Shown: piece after piece, positions 17,054 to 25,584 of the stretch
Layout: every line of letters begins with the position of its first letter
Position numbering within the stretch: position 1 is the first letter of the stretch
Assembly: GCF_026586805.1 (NCBI RefSeq)
Contig: NZ_JAPFHA010000030.1
Location: 1 to 47,304, forward strand
Direction of reading: 5' to 3'
Source of the DNA: Niveibacterium sp. 24ML
GTDB taxonomy: Bacteria; Pseudomonadota; Gammaproteobacteria; Burkholderiales; Rhodocyclaceae
Length of the DNA stretch: 47,304 nucleotides
Made by a program: the position numbers and the translations under genes
The notes under the pieces: model-generated
What the model saw: the letters and a program-made list of their open reading frames with translations, nothing else
Databases searched by the model: none
What the model was told of the DNA's origin: nothing

Positions 17054-20000
17054 TTAACCGTTGCGGGTTTCCACTTGCTGCAGCGGCTCCTCAGCCACCG
17101 GCGGGCGGCTCACGCGCGGGCTGCGGCGGCGTGCGGGCGCTTGCGGCACCTCCGGCGCGGCAAGCGGCGCGCGGCGCTCGCTTTGGGTTTCGATCATCAC
17201 CAGGTCATCGCTGCTCAGCACCGCGCTCAGGTCGAACGGAAGCTGTGCCTGGGCGCGCGCTGCGGCTGCGCGAACGGGCAGGGGCTCGTCACTGACTTGC
17301 GCAGCCGGCGCCGCTTGGGCCGGCTTGGTCACGACTTCAACGAACTCGCTCGCGGCCGGTGCCGGCGCGGGCTGCGCAGGTTCAAGCGGCGCCGCTTCTG
17401 TCGCGACGGCTGCCGCCGCTACGGGTTCCACTGCGGCCGGTGCGTCAATGGCGGCCGATGTGGTGGCTTCGGCGACGGCCGGTTCCGCCGGTGTCGACGC
17501 GATGGCCTGAGCGGGCTCAGTGACCGGCGACTCGGCGACCGGGGCTGCGGCGGCAGCCTCTGCGGCGCTGGCGATCGCAGCGGCTTCAGCCTCTGCGGCA
17601 GCCTTGGCCGCGGCTTCAGCAGCCGCTTCCGGCGTCGGGTAGAACATGGTCTCGACGGGTGCGCGGCGCTGGCGACGCTCACGGTGAGCCTGCCGTTCGG
17701 CATCGCGCTCAGCGCGGCGCGCCTTCGCTTCGGCGCGGCGTGCAGCCTCGGCTGCGGCCTGGGCTTCGGCTGCGGCTGCAGCAGCTTCGGGCGTCGGGTA
17801 GAACACCTGCTCGACCGGGCGCAGCTCGTCGCTGCCTTGGGCTTGTGCTTCGCCGGCGCCTTCATGGTTGCGACGTTCGCCGCCACGGCGACCGCGCCGA
17901 TTGCGGCGGCGGCTGCTGCCTTCCGCTTCTGCGGGGGCATTGGCGATTTCCGTTTCCGGGCCGGCTGCCTGCGCGGCGGCGTCGCTGATGGCGATCTCGG
18001 TTTCCGGTGCGGCCTGCTTGGGCTGGCGCGGTGCGCGTGGCTCACGCGGCTCGCGTGCTTGGCGCGGGCGGCGTTCCTGATCTGCCTGGGCCTCGCGCTT
18101 CTCGCCCCGCTCGGCACGCTGCTCGTCGCGGCGGCTGCGCTCGCCTTCGTCGCGCTGCGGTTTGTTGGTGTCGACTTCCGCTTCTACCTTGGCCGACTGC
18201 TGACGGTCGCGACCACGTCCTTCGCCACGGCTGCGGCCTTCTTCGCGGTTCTTCTGGCCGTCGCGGTTGCGCTCTTCGCGGTTGCCACGTCCACCGCGCT
18301 CGCCGCGGTTGCGCTCACCCCGGCGGCCTTCGCGGGGGCTGCTCTTGGCCTCGCTTGCCGGGGCGGCGACCACCTGGGCCGGTTCGGCTTCGCCACCACG
18401 CAGCCAGGTCATGATGCGCTGGAAGAGGCCGGGCTTGGCCGGTGCTGCGGCAGCCGGTGCTGCGGCAGCCACGGGCTTGGGCTCGACGACGGGCGGCGGC
18501 TGATCCGGCACGAAGGAGCGCAAGGCTGCTTCCTGCCGCGCCGGCTTGGCCTCCGTGTTGGCCGAGGGCGGCGTGTAGGTGGCGTCCGCGGGCATGGCGG
18601 CCATCTTGTAGCTGGGCACGTTCAGCTCTTCTGCGTTGAGCTGGTCGTGACGCAGGCGAACGATCTCGTGCGCCGGCGTTTCAAGGTGGCGGTTCGGGAT
18701 CAGCAGCAGATTGACTTTGTGGCGCAGTTCGATCTTCGCGATATCAACCCGCTTCTCGTTCAGCAGGAAGGTGGCAACGTCGACCGGCATCTGGCAGTGC
18801 AGGGCGCCGGTGTTTTCCTTCATCGCCTCTTCTTCAAGGATGCGCAGGATGTGCAGCGCAGCCGATTCGGTCGAACGGATGTGGCCGGTGCCGGTACAGC
18901 GCGGGCAGGTGATGTAGCTGGTCTCGGCCAGGGCCGGACGCAGGCGCTGACGAGAGAGTTCGAGCAGGCCGAAGCGGCTGATCTTGCCCGTCTGGACGCG
19001 CGCACGGTCATGGCGAAGGGCGTCGCGCAGGCGGTTTTCCACTTCGCGCTGGCTCTTCGGGTTTTCCATGTCGATGAAGTCGATGACGATCAGGCCGCCA
19101 AGGTCGCGCAGGCGCAATTGGCGGGCCACTTCGTCGGCGGCTTCAAGGTTGGTCTTGAGGGCGGTTTCTTCGATGTCGGCGCCACGGGTTGCGCGGCCGG
19201 AGTTCACATCCACCGATACCAGTGCTTCGGTGTGGTCGATCACGATGGCGCCGCCCGAGGGCAGGCTCACCTGCCGCGAATAGGCAGACTCGATCTGGTG
19301 CTCGATCTGGAAGCGCGAGAACAGCGGCACATCGTCGCGGTAACGCTTCACGCGGTGGATGTTGGCCGGCATCACATGGTTCATGAACTGACGCGCCTGC
19401 TCGTAGACGTCGTCGGTGTCGATGAGGATTTCGCCAATGTCGCTCGAGAAGTAGTCGCGAATCGCGCGGATCACCAGGCTGCCTTCCTGGTAGATCAGGC
19501 ATGCGCCTTTCTCTTCTTTGGCGGCACCTTCAATGGCGCGCCAGAGTTGGGCGAGGTAGTTCAAGTCCCACTGCAGTTCTTCCGCGGCGCGGCCGATTGC
19601 GGCGGTGCGTGCAATCATGCTCATGCCGGAGGGCACGTCGAGTTGGTCGAGCGCGTCGCGCAGTTCGGTGCGCTCATCACCCTCGATACGGCGCGATACG
19701 CCGCCGCCGCGCGGGTTGTTCGGCATCAGCACGAGGTAACGGCCGGCGAGCGAGATGAAGGTGGTCAGGGCTGCGCCCTTGTTGCCACGCTCGTCCTTCT
19801 CGACCTGGACGATCAGTTCCTGGCCTTCCTTGATCGCGTCCTGAATGCGCGCGCGCGAGGCCTCGACGCCTTCCTTGAAGTAGGCGCGCGAGATCTCCTT
19901 GAACGGCAGAAAACCGTGGCGCTCGGCGCCATAGTCGATGAATGCCGCTTCGAGACTGGGCTCGACGCGTGTGACAACGCCCTTGTAGATGTTGCTCTTG

Positions 20001-20110
20001 CGTTGTTCCTTGGCGGCCGATTCGATATCGAGATCGATCAGTTTCTGACCATCTACGATTGCGACGCGCAGTTCTTCGGCCTGCGTCGCGTTAAATAACA
20101 TGCGCTTCAT
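17054..20110 (-). CDS. rne: Ribonuclease E
   Basis: Endoribonuclease that starts mRNA decay and processes rRNA and tRNA; probable core of an RNA degradosome at the inner membrane. In about 1018 residues, the S1 domain spans ~38-120, the metal-binding aspartates are D301 (VSVDVNSGR) and D344 (IVIDFIDM), and the Zn-link cysteines are C402 and C405 (CPRC). The C-terminal half (~510-1018) is Pro/Ala/Arg/Glu-rich and looks disordered, with Arg-rich blocks suited to RNA binding. FYPTPEAAA occurs twice there (F770 and F823). The start at 20110 gives the typical [10 protein letters not shown]-terminus. It diverges from rluC, and its leader is rich in hairpins. Confidence 0.97.
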   Translation of the reverse strand: MKRMLFNATQAEELRVAIVDGQKLIDLDIESAAKEQRKSNIYKGVVTRVEPSLEAAFIDYGAERHGFLPFKEISRAYFKEGVEASRARIQDAIKEGQELIVQVEKDERGNKGAALTTFISLAGRYLVLMPNNPRGGGVSRRIEGDERTELRDALDQLDVPSGMSMIARTAAIGRAAEELQWDLNYLAQLWRAIEGAAKEEKGACLIYQEGSLVIRAIRDYFSSDIGEILIDTDDVYEQARQFMNHVMPANIHRVKRYRDDVPLFSRFQIEHQIESAYSRQVSLPSGGAIVIDHTEALVSVDVNSGRATRGADIEETALKTNLEAADEVARQLRLRDLGGLIVIDFIDMENPKSQREVENRLRDALRHDRARVQTGKISRFGLLELSRQRLRPALAETSYITCPRCTGTGHIRSTESAALHILRILEEEAMKENTGALHCQMPVDVATFLLNEKRVDIAKIELRHKVNLLLIPNRHLETPAHEIVRLRHDQLNAEELNVPSYKMAAMPADATYTPPSANTEAKPARQEAALRSFVPDQPPPVVEPKPVAAAAPAAAAPAKPGLFQRIMTWLRGGEAEPAQVVAAPASEAKSSPREGRRGERNRGERGGRGNREERNRDGQKNREEGRSRGEGRGRDRQQSAKVEAEVDTNKPQRDEGERSRRDEQRAERGEKREAQADQERRPRQAREPREPRAPRQPKQAAPETEIAISDAAAQAAGPETEIANAPAEAEGSSRRRNRRGRRGGERRNHEGAGEAQAQGSDELRPVEQVFYPTPEAAAAAAEAQAAAEAARRAEAKARRAERDAERQAHRERRQRRAPVETMFYPTPEAAAEAAAKAAAEAEAAAIASAAEAAAAAPVAESPVTEPAQAIASTPAEPAVAEATTSAAIDAPAAVEPVAAAAVATEAAPLEPAQPAPAPAASEFVEVVTKPAQAAPAAQVSDEPLPVRAAAARAQAQLPFDLSAVLSSDDLVMIETQSERRAPLAAPEVPQAPARRRSPRVSRPPVAEEPLQQVETRNG

Positions 20111-20479
20111 TTGGTCTTGTTCTCCCGCGCGCAAGCGGGCAGAACGAACCGCACCGCCCGATTCGGGCGGCGTACTCAGATTGTCGGGAACGCTGTCATG
20201 CGATGGTTCGTTTTCAAAAAGAGTCGCGGGATTCGTACTGAACGGCCCTGCAGTCTCGGCGAAAAACGCCGACCGCTCAGGGCCTTACATTCTGCAAGCT
20301 GCGCGCCAACTATGTGGTCAAGTGTTTTTTGGGTACCATCGCGAGCTTTTGTGCTCCAGCGACGGTTGGCTTGGCGTTCATTCAGGGAGCAGAGCTCATC
20401 GCCAACTGGTCAGCACCTGCATTCTGCAAGGTGCAGCCCGAGCCGGACGTACCGGACGAACCTAGGCAGTATATTCAAC
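20111..20479 (-). promoter_or_regulatory. rne 5' leader and rne-rluC divergent region with stacked hairpins
   Basis: This 369-bp stretch holds no supported gene. On the minus strand it can fold, from far to near rne: a long hairpin at 20284-20244 (7-bp outer stem, internal loop, 6-bp inner stem, U5 loop); an 8-bp stem at 20170-20154; and a 5-bp stem at 20139-20124 whose 3' arm overlaps the likely Shine-Dalgarno GGGAGA (20126-20121). RNase E of other proteobacteria represses itself through hairpins in its leader, so this is a plausible autoregulatory region. No clear promoter was identified for either gene. Repeated motifs lie at 20288-20320 and 20401-20434. Confidence 0.5.
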
Positions 20480-21448
20480 ATGGTCTTGCAAGGCAAAACC
20501 CCGTCCGCCCCTCCGGCTGTTCAGCGCGTTCTCATCGACGAACATGACGCGGGCCAGCGGATCGACAATTTCCTCATCCGCATCTGCAAGGGCGTTCCCA
20601 AGAGCCTCATCTACCGGATTCTTCGCAGCGGAGAAGTGCGCGTGAACAAGGGGCGCATTGACCAGACCTATCGCCTTGCGCTGGGGGACGAGGTCCGCAT
20701 TCCGCCTTTGCGTCTCGCCGAGAAGGCTGACAAGGCCGCCATTCCCGGGCGGGAGTTTCCGATCCTGTTTGAGGATGAGGCGCTGCTTGCCATCAACAAG
20801 CCGGCGGGCACGGCCGTGCATGGCGGAAGCGGCGTGAGCTTTGGTGTGATCGAACAGTTGCGGCAGCAACGGCCAGCGCAGCGGTTTCTGGAGTTGGCGC
20901 ATCGGCTTGATCGCGAGACGTCTGGAATCTTGCTGATCGGCAAGAAGCGTTCGGCGCTGAGCCGGCTGCATGACGTGTTGCGCGAAGGCGGGCTCGACAA
21001 GCGCTACTTCGCGCTGGTGGCGGGCAAATGGCCGAATCCGGTGCAGCACATCAAGCTTGCGCTGACCAAGTACCTTACCGAGGACGGCGAGCGTCGCGTC
21101 GCGGTGGACAAGGATGGCAAGGCCTCGCACAGCATCGTCCGTCTCGTTGCGCGCTGGGAACGATTCAGTCTGGTCGAAGTCCAGATCAAGACAGGGCGAA
21201 CCCACCAGATCCGGGTGCATTTGACGCATCTGGGGTTTCCGCTTGCCGGTGACGACAAGTACGGCGACTTTCCCCTCAACAGAGCTTTGCAAAAGGAAGG
21301 GCTCAAACGGATGTTCCTGCATGCCGCCAGCCTTGTTGTGCCGCATCCGGTTTCTGGCGAGCCGCTCGAGCTCAAGGCGCCGCTGCCGGATGATCTGGCT
21401 GCGTTCGTCGCGCACCTCGATTCCACCGAGCCCCGCAGCTATGGCTGA
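20480..21448 (+). CDS. rluC: 23S rRNA pseudouridine synthase RluC
   Basis: Converts specific uridines of 23S rRNA (955, 2504 and 2580 in E. coli) to pseudouridine. An N-terminal S4 domain (QRIDNFLIRICKGVPKSLIY) precedes the RluA-type catalytic domain with D144 in HRLDRETSG and the RTHQIRVHLTHLGFPLAGD region. The ATG at 20480 gives 322 residues, usual for RluC; the open frame upstream is rne leader sequence. No strong Shine-Dalgarno precedes it. The gene overlaps the next start by 8 nt. Confidence 0.95.
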   Translation: MVLQGKTPSAPPAVQRVLIDEHDAGQRIDNFLIRICKGVPKSLIYRILRSGEVRVNKGRIDQTYRLALGDEVRIPPLRLAEKADKAAIPGREFPILFEDEALLAINKPAGTAVHGGSGVSFGVIEQLRQQRPAQRFLELAHRLDRETSGILLIGKKRSALSRLHDVLREGGLDKRYFALVAGKWPNPVQHIKLALTKYLTEDGERRVAVDKDGKASHSIVRLVARWERFSLVEVQIKTGRTHQIRVHLTHLGFPLAGDDKYGDFPLNRALQKEGLKRMFLHAASLVVPHPVSGEPLELKAPLPDDLAAFVAHLDSTEPRSYG

Positions 21449-22100
21449 GCGCCGCTTTGATCTGATCGTCTTCGATTGGGATGGCACGCTGATGGATTCC
21501 ACCGCAACCATCGTTGTGGCGATCCAGGCGGCGTGTGCGGATCTGGGGCTGCCGGTTCCGACGCGTGAGCAGGCCAGCCATGTCATCGGACTGGGTCTCG
21601 CGGACGCCCTTCACGCGGCGGTTCCGGCGCTGGATCCGGCTGACTATGCGCGGATGGTTGAGCGCTATCGGCATCACTACTTTGCGCGCGATGCCGAACT
21701 GGTGCTGTTCGACGGCGCGAGCGACATGGTCGCGGCACTCAATGACGCCGGTTATGCCTTGGCTGTTGCAACCGGCAAGAGCCGAAAGGGGCTTGACCGT
21801 GCGTTCGAGGCGAGTGGCCTGGGCGCGCAGTTCCATGCTTCGCGGACGGCAGATGAAACCTTCTCGAAACCTCATCCGGCCATGCTGCTGGAACTGATTG
21901 AGGAGTTCGCCGTCTTGCCGTCGCGGACCCTGATGATCGGCGATACGACTCATGACTTGTTGATGGCGAAGAATGCGGGCACGGCTTCGGTGGCGGTGAG
22001 CTTTGGCGCTCACCCGCGCGAAGCGCTGGCGGCAGAGGCGCCGCTGGCCCTGGTGGATTCGATCGCCGAGCTTCATCAATGGCTGCAGTTGAACGCCTGA
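21441..22100 (+). CDS. HAD-family phosphatase (Gph-like)
   Basis: 219 residues. HAD motif I FDWDGT with nucleophile D12 and acid D14, motif II VATGKS, and motif IV GDTTHDLLMAKNAG are present with a helical cap between. This is the phosphoglycolate phosphatase-like group; substrate not assignable from sequence. It overlaps rluC by 8 nt and the Rieske gene by 22 nt, indicating a translationally coupled operon. Confidence 0.92.
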   Translation: MAERRFDLIVFDWDGTLMDSTATIVVAIQAACADLGLPVPTREQASHVIGLGLADALHAAVPALDPADYARMVERYRHHYFARDAELVLFDGASDMVAALNDAGYALAVATGKSRKGLDRAFEASGLGAQFHASRTADETFSKPHPAMLLELIEEFAVLPSRTLMIGDTTHDLLMAKNAGTASVAVSFGAHPREALAAEAPLALVDSIAELHQWLQLNA

Positions 22101-22432
22101 TCTGCGCGAGCGAAAGTGTCCTTGAAGGGGGCGATGGAATTCGTTTCCCGGTCAAGACCGCATTCGGTGAAGAGACCGGTTTTGTCGTGCGATATCGCGG
22201 TGAAGTGCGTGCGTACGTGAATCGCTGTGCGCATGTGCCGGTTGAACTGGATTGGCAGCCTGGCCGGTTCTTTGATGACTCGGGCTTATACTTGATTTGT
22301 GCAACGCACGGTGCGCTTTACGACCCGGCCGGCGGGCATTGCCTGGCCGGCCCTTGCCGCGGCGGACGCCTGCCGCGGCTCGATGTAGTGGAGCGCGACG
22401 GAAACATTTACCTGATTGAGAAGGCTGCATGA
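22079..22432 (+). CDS. Rieske [2Fe-2S] ferredoxin-like protein
   Basis: 117-residue soluble electron carrier or redox domain. Cluster ligands are C50-A-H52 and C74-A-T-H77, with the usual GPCRGG turn at 92-97. There is no transmembrane helix or oxygenase catalytic domain, so it resembles stand-alone Rieske ferredoxins. It overlaps the HAD gene by 22 nt and sppA by 4 nt (ATGA). No reductase or oxygenase partner lies nearby, so its electron partner is unknown. Confidence 0.93.
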   Translation: MAAVERLICASESVLEGGDGIRFPVKTAFGEETGFVVRYRGEVRAYVNRCAHVPVELDWQPGRFFDDSGLYLICATHGALYDPAGGHCLAGPCRGGRLPRLDVVERDGNIYLIEKAA

Positions 22433-23361
22433 GCGAACAAAACTGGGAACGCAGTTTGATTGAGAATCTGGCAACCGAGGCACTCAAAGAGCAGCGCCGG
22501 CGTCGGCGCTGGGGCATCTTCTTCAAGTTTCTTGGTATTGCTTACGTTGGTGCCTTTTTCTGGATCATGTGGTCAGGCCGCAGTCCGGATGGCGTGGATG
22601 GCGGGCCTCATACCGCGGTGATCGAGATCGACGGAGTCATTGCGTCGAACACACCGGCCAGCGCGGCCCGGGTGAATACCGCCTTGCGTGAGGCCTTCAA
22701 GTCCGAATCGGTCAAGGGCGTGATCCTCAAGATCAACAGCCCCGGCGGCAGTCCGGTTCAGGCTGGCGCGATCTACGACGAAATCCGGCGCCTGAAGGCG
22801 AGCAAACCTTCCTTGCCGGTGTATGCCGTGGTTGAAGAGCTTTGCGCATCGGGCGGTTACTACGTTGCGGCCGCCGCCGACAAGATCTATGTCGACAAGG
22901 CCAGTCTTGTCGGTTCAATCGGCGTCGTCATGGATGGCTTTGGCTTCACCGACGCGATGCAGAAATTTGGCGTCGAGCGGCGCGTTTATACGGCGGGCGA
23001 CAACAAGGCGTTTCTTGATCCGTTCTCGCCGTCGGTGCCGCGCCACGTTGACCATGCAAACGCGATGCTGCAAGAGATCCATGCGCAATTCATCGACGCG
23101 GTCCGCAAAGGGCGTGGCAAGCGCTTGAAGGAGAGCGCGGATACGTTCTCTGGACTTGTCTGGACGGGATCGAGAAGCATCGAGCTGGGTCTGGCTGATG
23201 CCACGGGTACGGTGACCTCGGTTGCGCGAGATGTCATCAAGGCCGAAAAAATGAACGACTACACCCAGCGCGAGCCCGCGTTCGAGCGGTTTGCCCGCCG
23301 ACTCGGCGGTGTTGCCGCCGAGGCTTTCTCTGAGGCTTTGGTGGAGACCCGCTTCCGCTGA
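22429..23361 (+). CDS. sppA: Signal peptide peptidase SppA (S49 family)
   Basis: Membrane-anchored serine peptidase that digests cleaved signal peptides. It has 310 residues with one N-terminal transmembrane helix (~29-48) and a periplasmic catalytic domain. The Ser/Lys dyad is S141 (CASGGYY) and K193 (GDNKAFLDPFSP), 52 residues apart as in the short SppA of Bacillus. It is the short single-domain form rather than the doubled E. coli form. Last gene of the rluC operon; its stop is 5 bp from the converging methylase. Confidence 0.95.
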   Translation: MSEQNWERSLIENLATEALKEQRRRRRWGIFFKFLGIAYVGAFFWIMWSGRSPDGVDGGPHTAVIEIDGVIASNTPASAARVNTALREAFKSESVKGVILKINSPGGSPVQAGAIYDEIRRLKASKPSLPVYAVVEELCASGGYYVAAAADKIYVDKASLVGSIGVVMDGFGFTDAMQKFGVERRVYTAGDNKAFLDPFSPSVPRHVDHANAMLQEIHAQFIDAVRKGRGKRLKESADTFSGLVWTGSRSIELGLADATGTVTSVARDVIKAEKMNDYTQREPAFERFARRLGGVAAEAFSEALVETRFR

Positions 23362-23366
23362 CCGGT

Positions 23367-24092
23367 TCAGGTGCGCCGGCTCGCTTCAGCCAGAACCAGG
23401 AAAACCGTGGGGCGCCGGTCAAGATCCGGCGCTTCGCGTTTTCGCCAGCGCGCGATGGTGTCAGTGCTGATCCATTCACCCTCTGTGGTGACCTCGCGCG
23501 CAACGCATAGCCGGGTGTCTGGCGCGAGCACCGTGGTCAGCGCGTTGAACATCGAGAGGTTGCGGTAGGGCGTTTCGATGAAGATCTGCGTGCGCTGATG
23601 TTTGCGCGACTCTTTCTCCAGTTCGCGTAGCGCGATGATCCGATCGGCGTCCTTGACTGGAAGGTAGCCGTGAAACGCGAAGCTCTGCCCGTTGAGGCCT
23701 GAAGCCATCAGGCTCAAGAGAAGTGAAGATGGCCCGACAATCGGCACCACGCGAATGCCCAGTTCGTGCGCGCGCCGAACCAGAAGTGCGCCAGGATCTG
23801 CGACCGCCGGGCATCCGGCTTCCGACATCAGTCCGATGTCATGACCCGCAATGGCGGGTGCCAGCAATGCGTCGAGTGCCGTGTCTGGTGCGTGCTTGGG
23901 CAACTCGCTGATCGAGAGGGTCTGCACCGGCGCCGGGTGCCCCATGCGCTTGATCTCAGCGCGTGCCGTCTTCGCGTTTTCGACAACGAAGTGGGTGAGT
24001 CGGTGAGTGAGCGTCTGGCTGGCGGGCGGATGGAGCCACTCGGGTGCGGCGGGGCCGAGGGCGACGGGGATCAGGTAGAGAGTGCCGGTCAT
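23367..24092 (-). CDS. RsmI-like SAM-dependent methyltransferase (TP-methylase family)
   Basis: 241 residues of the tetrapyrrole-methylase fold related to RsmI, which 2'-O-methylates C1402 of 16S rRNA. Seen are GTLYLIPVALG at the N-terminus, MSEAGCPAVADPGALLV, and VPIVGPSSLLLSLMASGL. Several positions differ from standard RsmI (EAGCP for EAGTP, PVALG for PTPIGN), so it may be a paralogue with another target. The ATG at 24092 overlaps the Maf stop by one base (TGATG), implying coupling; an upstream ATG at 24131 is inside maf. Confidence 0.85.
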   Translation of the reverse strand: MTGTLYLIPVALGPAAPEWLHPPASQTLTHRLTHFVVENAKTARAEIKRMGHPAPVQTLSISELPKHAPDTALDALLAPAIAGHDIGLMSEAGCPAVADPGALLVRRAHELGIRVVPIVGPSSLLLSLMASGLNGQSFAFHGYLPVKDADRIIALRELEKESRKHQRTQIFIETPYRNLSMFNALTTVLAPDTRLCVAREVTTEGEWISTDTIARWRKREAPDLDRRPTVFLVLAEASRRT

Positions 24093-24670
24093 CAGATTGT
24101 TTGCACGCCCGCGTCGCGCAAGAGTTTGCAAAGTGCAATCAGCGGCAGTCCGACCAGTGCGTTGGGGTCGTCGCCGCGAATGTAATCAAGCAGCGTGATG
24201 CCCAGCGCTTCGGACTTCGCGCTTCCAGCGCAATCCAGCGGCAATTCGCGTGCGACGTAGCGTTCGATCTCGGCCGCGCTCAGCTGTCGGAAACCCACGT
24301 CGGTGGGCGCGCAGATCACCGGAGCATTGCCGGTTTGCGTGTCGAGCAGGCATACCGCAGTGTGAAAGGTGATCGCTCGTCCGCTCATCTGGTGCAACTG
24401 CGCGATCGCGCGCTCAACGCTGCCCGGCTTGCCGAAGCGCTCCGCGCCTACGCTAGCCACCTGGTCGGATCCGATGATCAGTGCGCCGGGGTGGCGTACC
24501 GCAACGGCGCGCGCCTTCTCGACGGCGAGGCGCATTGCGGTGGCGGCCGGTACCTCGTCGGGTAGAGGGGTTTCGTCGGTTTCTGGGCGGTCCGTTTCGA
24601 AGGGGATTGCCAGTCGTTGCAGGAGCTCTCGACGGTATTGAGAAGTCGAGGCGAGGACGATCTTGCGCAT
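24092..24670 (-). CDS. yceF: Maf-family nucleotide pyrophosphatase (YceF type)
   Basis: House-cleaning enzyme that hydrolyses modified nucleoside triphosphates; the YceF branch prefers 7-methyl-GTP. The 192 residues begin with LASTSQYRRELL, and the catalytic Asp is D69 in GSDQVA. The assignment to YceF rather than YhdE rests on location beside yceD-rpmF-plsX, as in E. coli. The start at 24670 gives the canonical N-terminus; the open frame continues upstream only as antisense of yceD. Divergent from yceD by 78 bp. Confidence 0.93.
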   Translation of the reverse strand: MRKIVLASTSQYRRELLQRLAIPFETDRPETDETPLPDEVPAATAMRLAVEKARAVAVRHPGALIIGSDQVASVGAERFGKPGSVERAIAQLHQMSGRAITFHTAVCLLDTQTGNAPVICAPTDVGFRQLSAAEIERYVARELPLDCAGSAKSEALGITLLDYIRGDDPNALVGLPLIALCKLLRDAGVQTI

Positions 24671-24710
24671 TGGGGGTGATGGCCATGCAGCACGCGGACT
24701 GCAATCGCCT

Positions 24711-24739
24711 TTGACAGGAAGGGCTTCGGATAATATCAT
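24711..24739 (+). promoter_or_regulatory. Strong sigma-70 promoter of the yceD-rpmF-fab operon
   Basis: TTGACA (24711-24716), 17-bp spacer, TATCAT (24734-24739). The expected transcription start near G24745 is only about 4 nt before the yceD ATG at 24749, so the mRNA would be almost leaderless; no Shine-Dalgarno is present there. Confidence 0.75.
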
Positions 24740-24748
24740 TGCTCGTTT

Positions 24749-25267
24749 ATGTCGCAAGAGCATGCAGTTTTGCCGGCGTGGGTGATAGCCGATCCGTTCG
24801 AGTTTGCACGGCGCGGAAGCATCTTGTCGGGCACCGTCGAGTTCGAGTCGATGCCGCGGTTCATGGGTGAATTGGCGAGTCCTCAAGGTCAGGTGCAGGC
24901 CGAAGTGCGGGGTAGCGTCGTCGATGGCGAGTGCTATCTTGAAATTTCGCTTGAAGCTGAGCCGACGGTAGTCTGTCAGCGCTGTCTCAAGCCTCAGCAG
25001 CTGAATCTCGCGCTGGATGCGCGGCTTCTGCTGGTGGCGCCGGGGCAGCCAATGCCTGATGACGAGCTGGAGGATGATTCCTTCGATCCGGTCCTCGCGG
25101 ACCGGAATCTCGACATGCTGGCGATCATCGAAGACGAGTTGCTGCTCGGACTGCCGATTTCGCCGCGACATGATGTTTGCGACACCCCGCAACCCCGCGA
25201 ACGGGACGACAGCGAGTCGCCCTTCGCCGCGCTGGCGAACCTGCGCGGGGCGGGAAAGAAGCGTTAA
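24749..25267 (+). CDS. yceD: YceD/DUF177 family protein
   Basis: 172 residues of the DUF177 family, linked to 23S rRNA accumulation or large-subunit assembly. It shows the family's CQRC (after VV) and the acidic C-terminal half LDMLAIIEDELLLGLPISPRHD. Followed 62 bp later by rpmF, the standard pairing in proteobacteria and many other bacteria. A strong promoter leaves almost no leader. Confidence 0.94.
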   Translation: MSQEHAVLPAWVIADPFEFARRGSILSGTVEFESMPRFMGELASPQGQVQAEVRGSVVDGECYLEISLEAEPTVVCQRCLKPQQLNLALDARLLLVAPGQPMPDDELEDDSFDPVLADRNLDMLAIIEDELLLGLPISPRHDVCDTPQPRERDDSESPFAALANLRGAGKKR

Positions 25268-25329
25268 GCGTTGAATCCACCCGTTTCGGGCTGGGTCTGG
25301 TTATTGAATATTGAGCGAAGGAGCATCAA

Positions 25330-25509
25330 ATGGCTGTTCAACAGAACAAGAAGTCGCCGTCCAAGCGCGGCATGCATCGTGCCCACGATTTTCTGACGGG
25401 GCCTGCGACCGCTGTCGAGCCGACGACCGGTGAAGTGCATCTGCGTCACCATGTGTCGCCGTCGGGTGTGTATCGTGGCCGTAAGGTCATGAAGGCAAAA
25501 GGCGAATAA
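25330..25509 (+). CDS. rpmF: 50S ribosomal protein L32
   Basis: 59-residue ribosomal protein beginning [20 protein letters not shown], a typical L32 start, with lysine/arginine at the C-terminus. The ATG at 25330 has GAAGGAG about 10 nt upstream. A strong terminator-like hairpin follows 15 bp after the stop. Confidence 0.97.
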   Translation: MAVQQNKKSPSKRGMHRAHDFLTGPATAVEPTTGEVHLRHHVSPSGVYRGRKVMKAKGE

Positions 25510-25524
25510 ATTCCTCTTTTGACG

Positions 25525-25557
25525 AAACGGCGCCAGGGTGCCTGGCGCCGTTTTCAT
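25525..25557 (+). terminator. Terminator or attenuator between rpmF and plsX
   Basis: A perfect 13-bp stem (25525-25537 with 25541-25553), three-base loop, T4 tail then CATT. It ends ~30 bp before the plsX start with no visible promoter after it, so readthrough probably sets plsX-fab expression below rpmF. Confidence 0.85.
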
Positions 25558-25584
25558 TCGTCCCTACCCTCCAGTCCAAATTCG

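Noticed and set aside
17015-20098. A 1027-residue open frame on the plus strand opposite rne
   Set aside because: Its product is rich in Gly, Arg, Ala and Cys with no family motif; it mirrors the Ala/Arg-rich codons of RNase E, whose domains are unmistakable.
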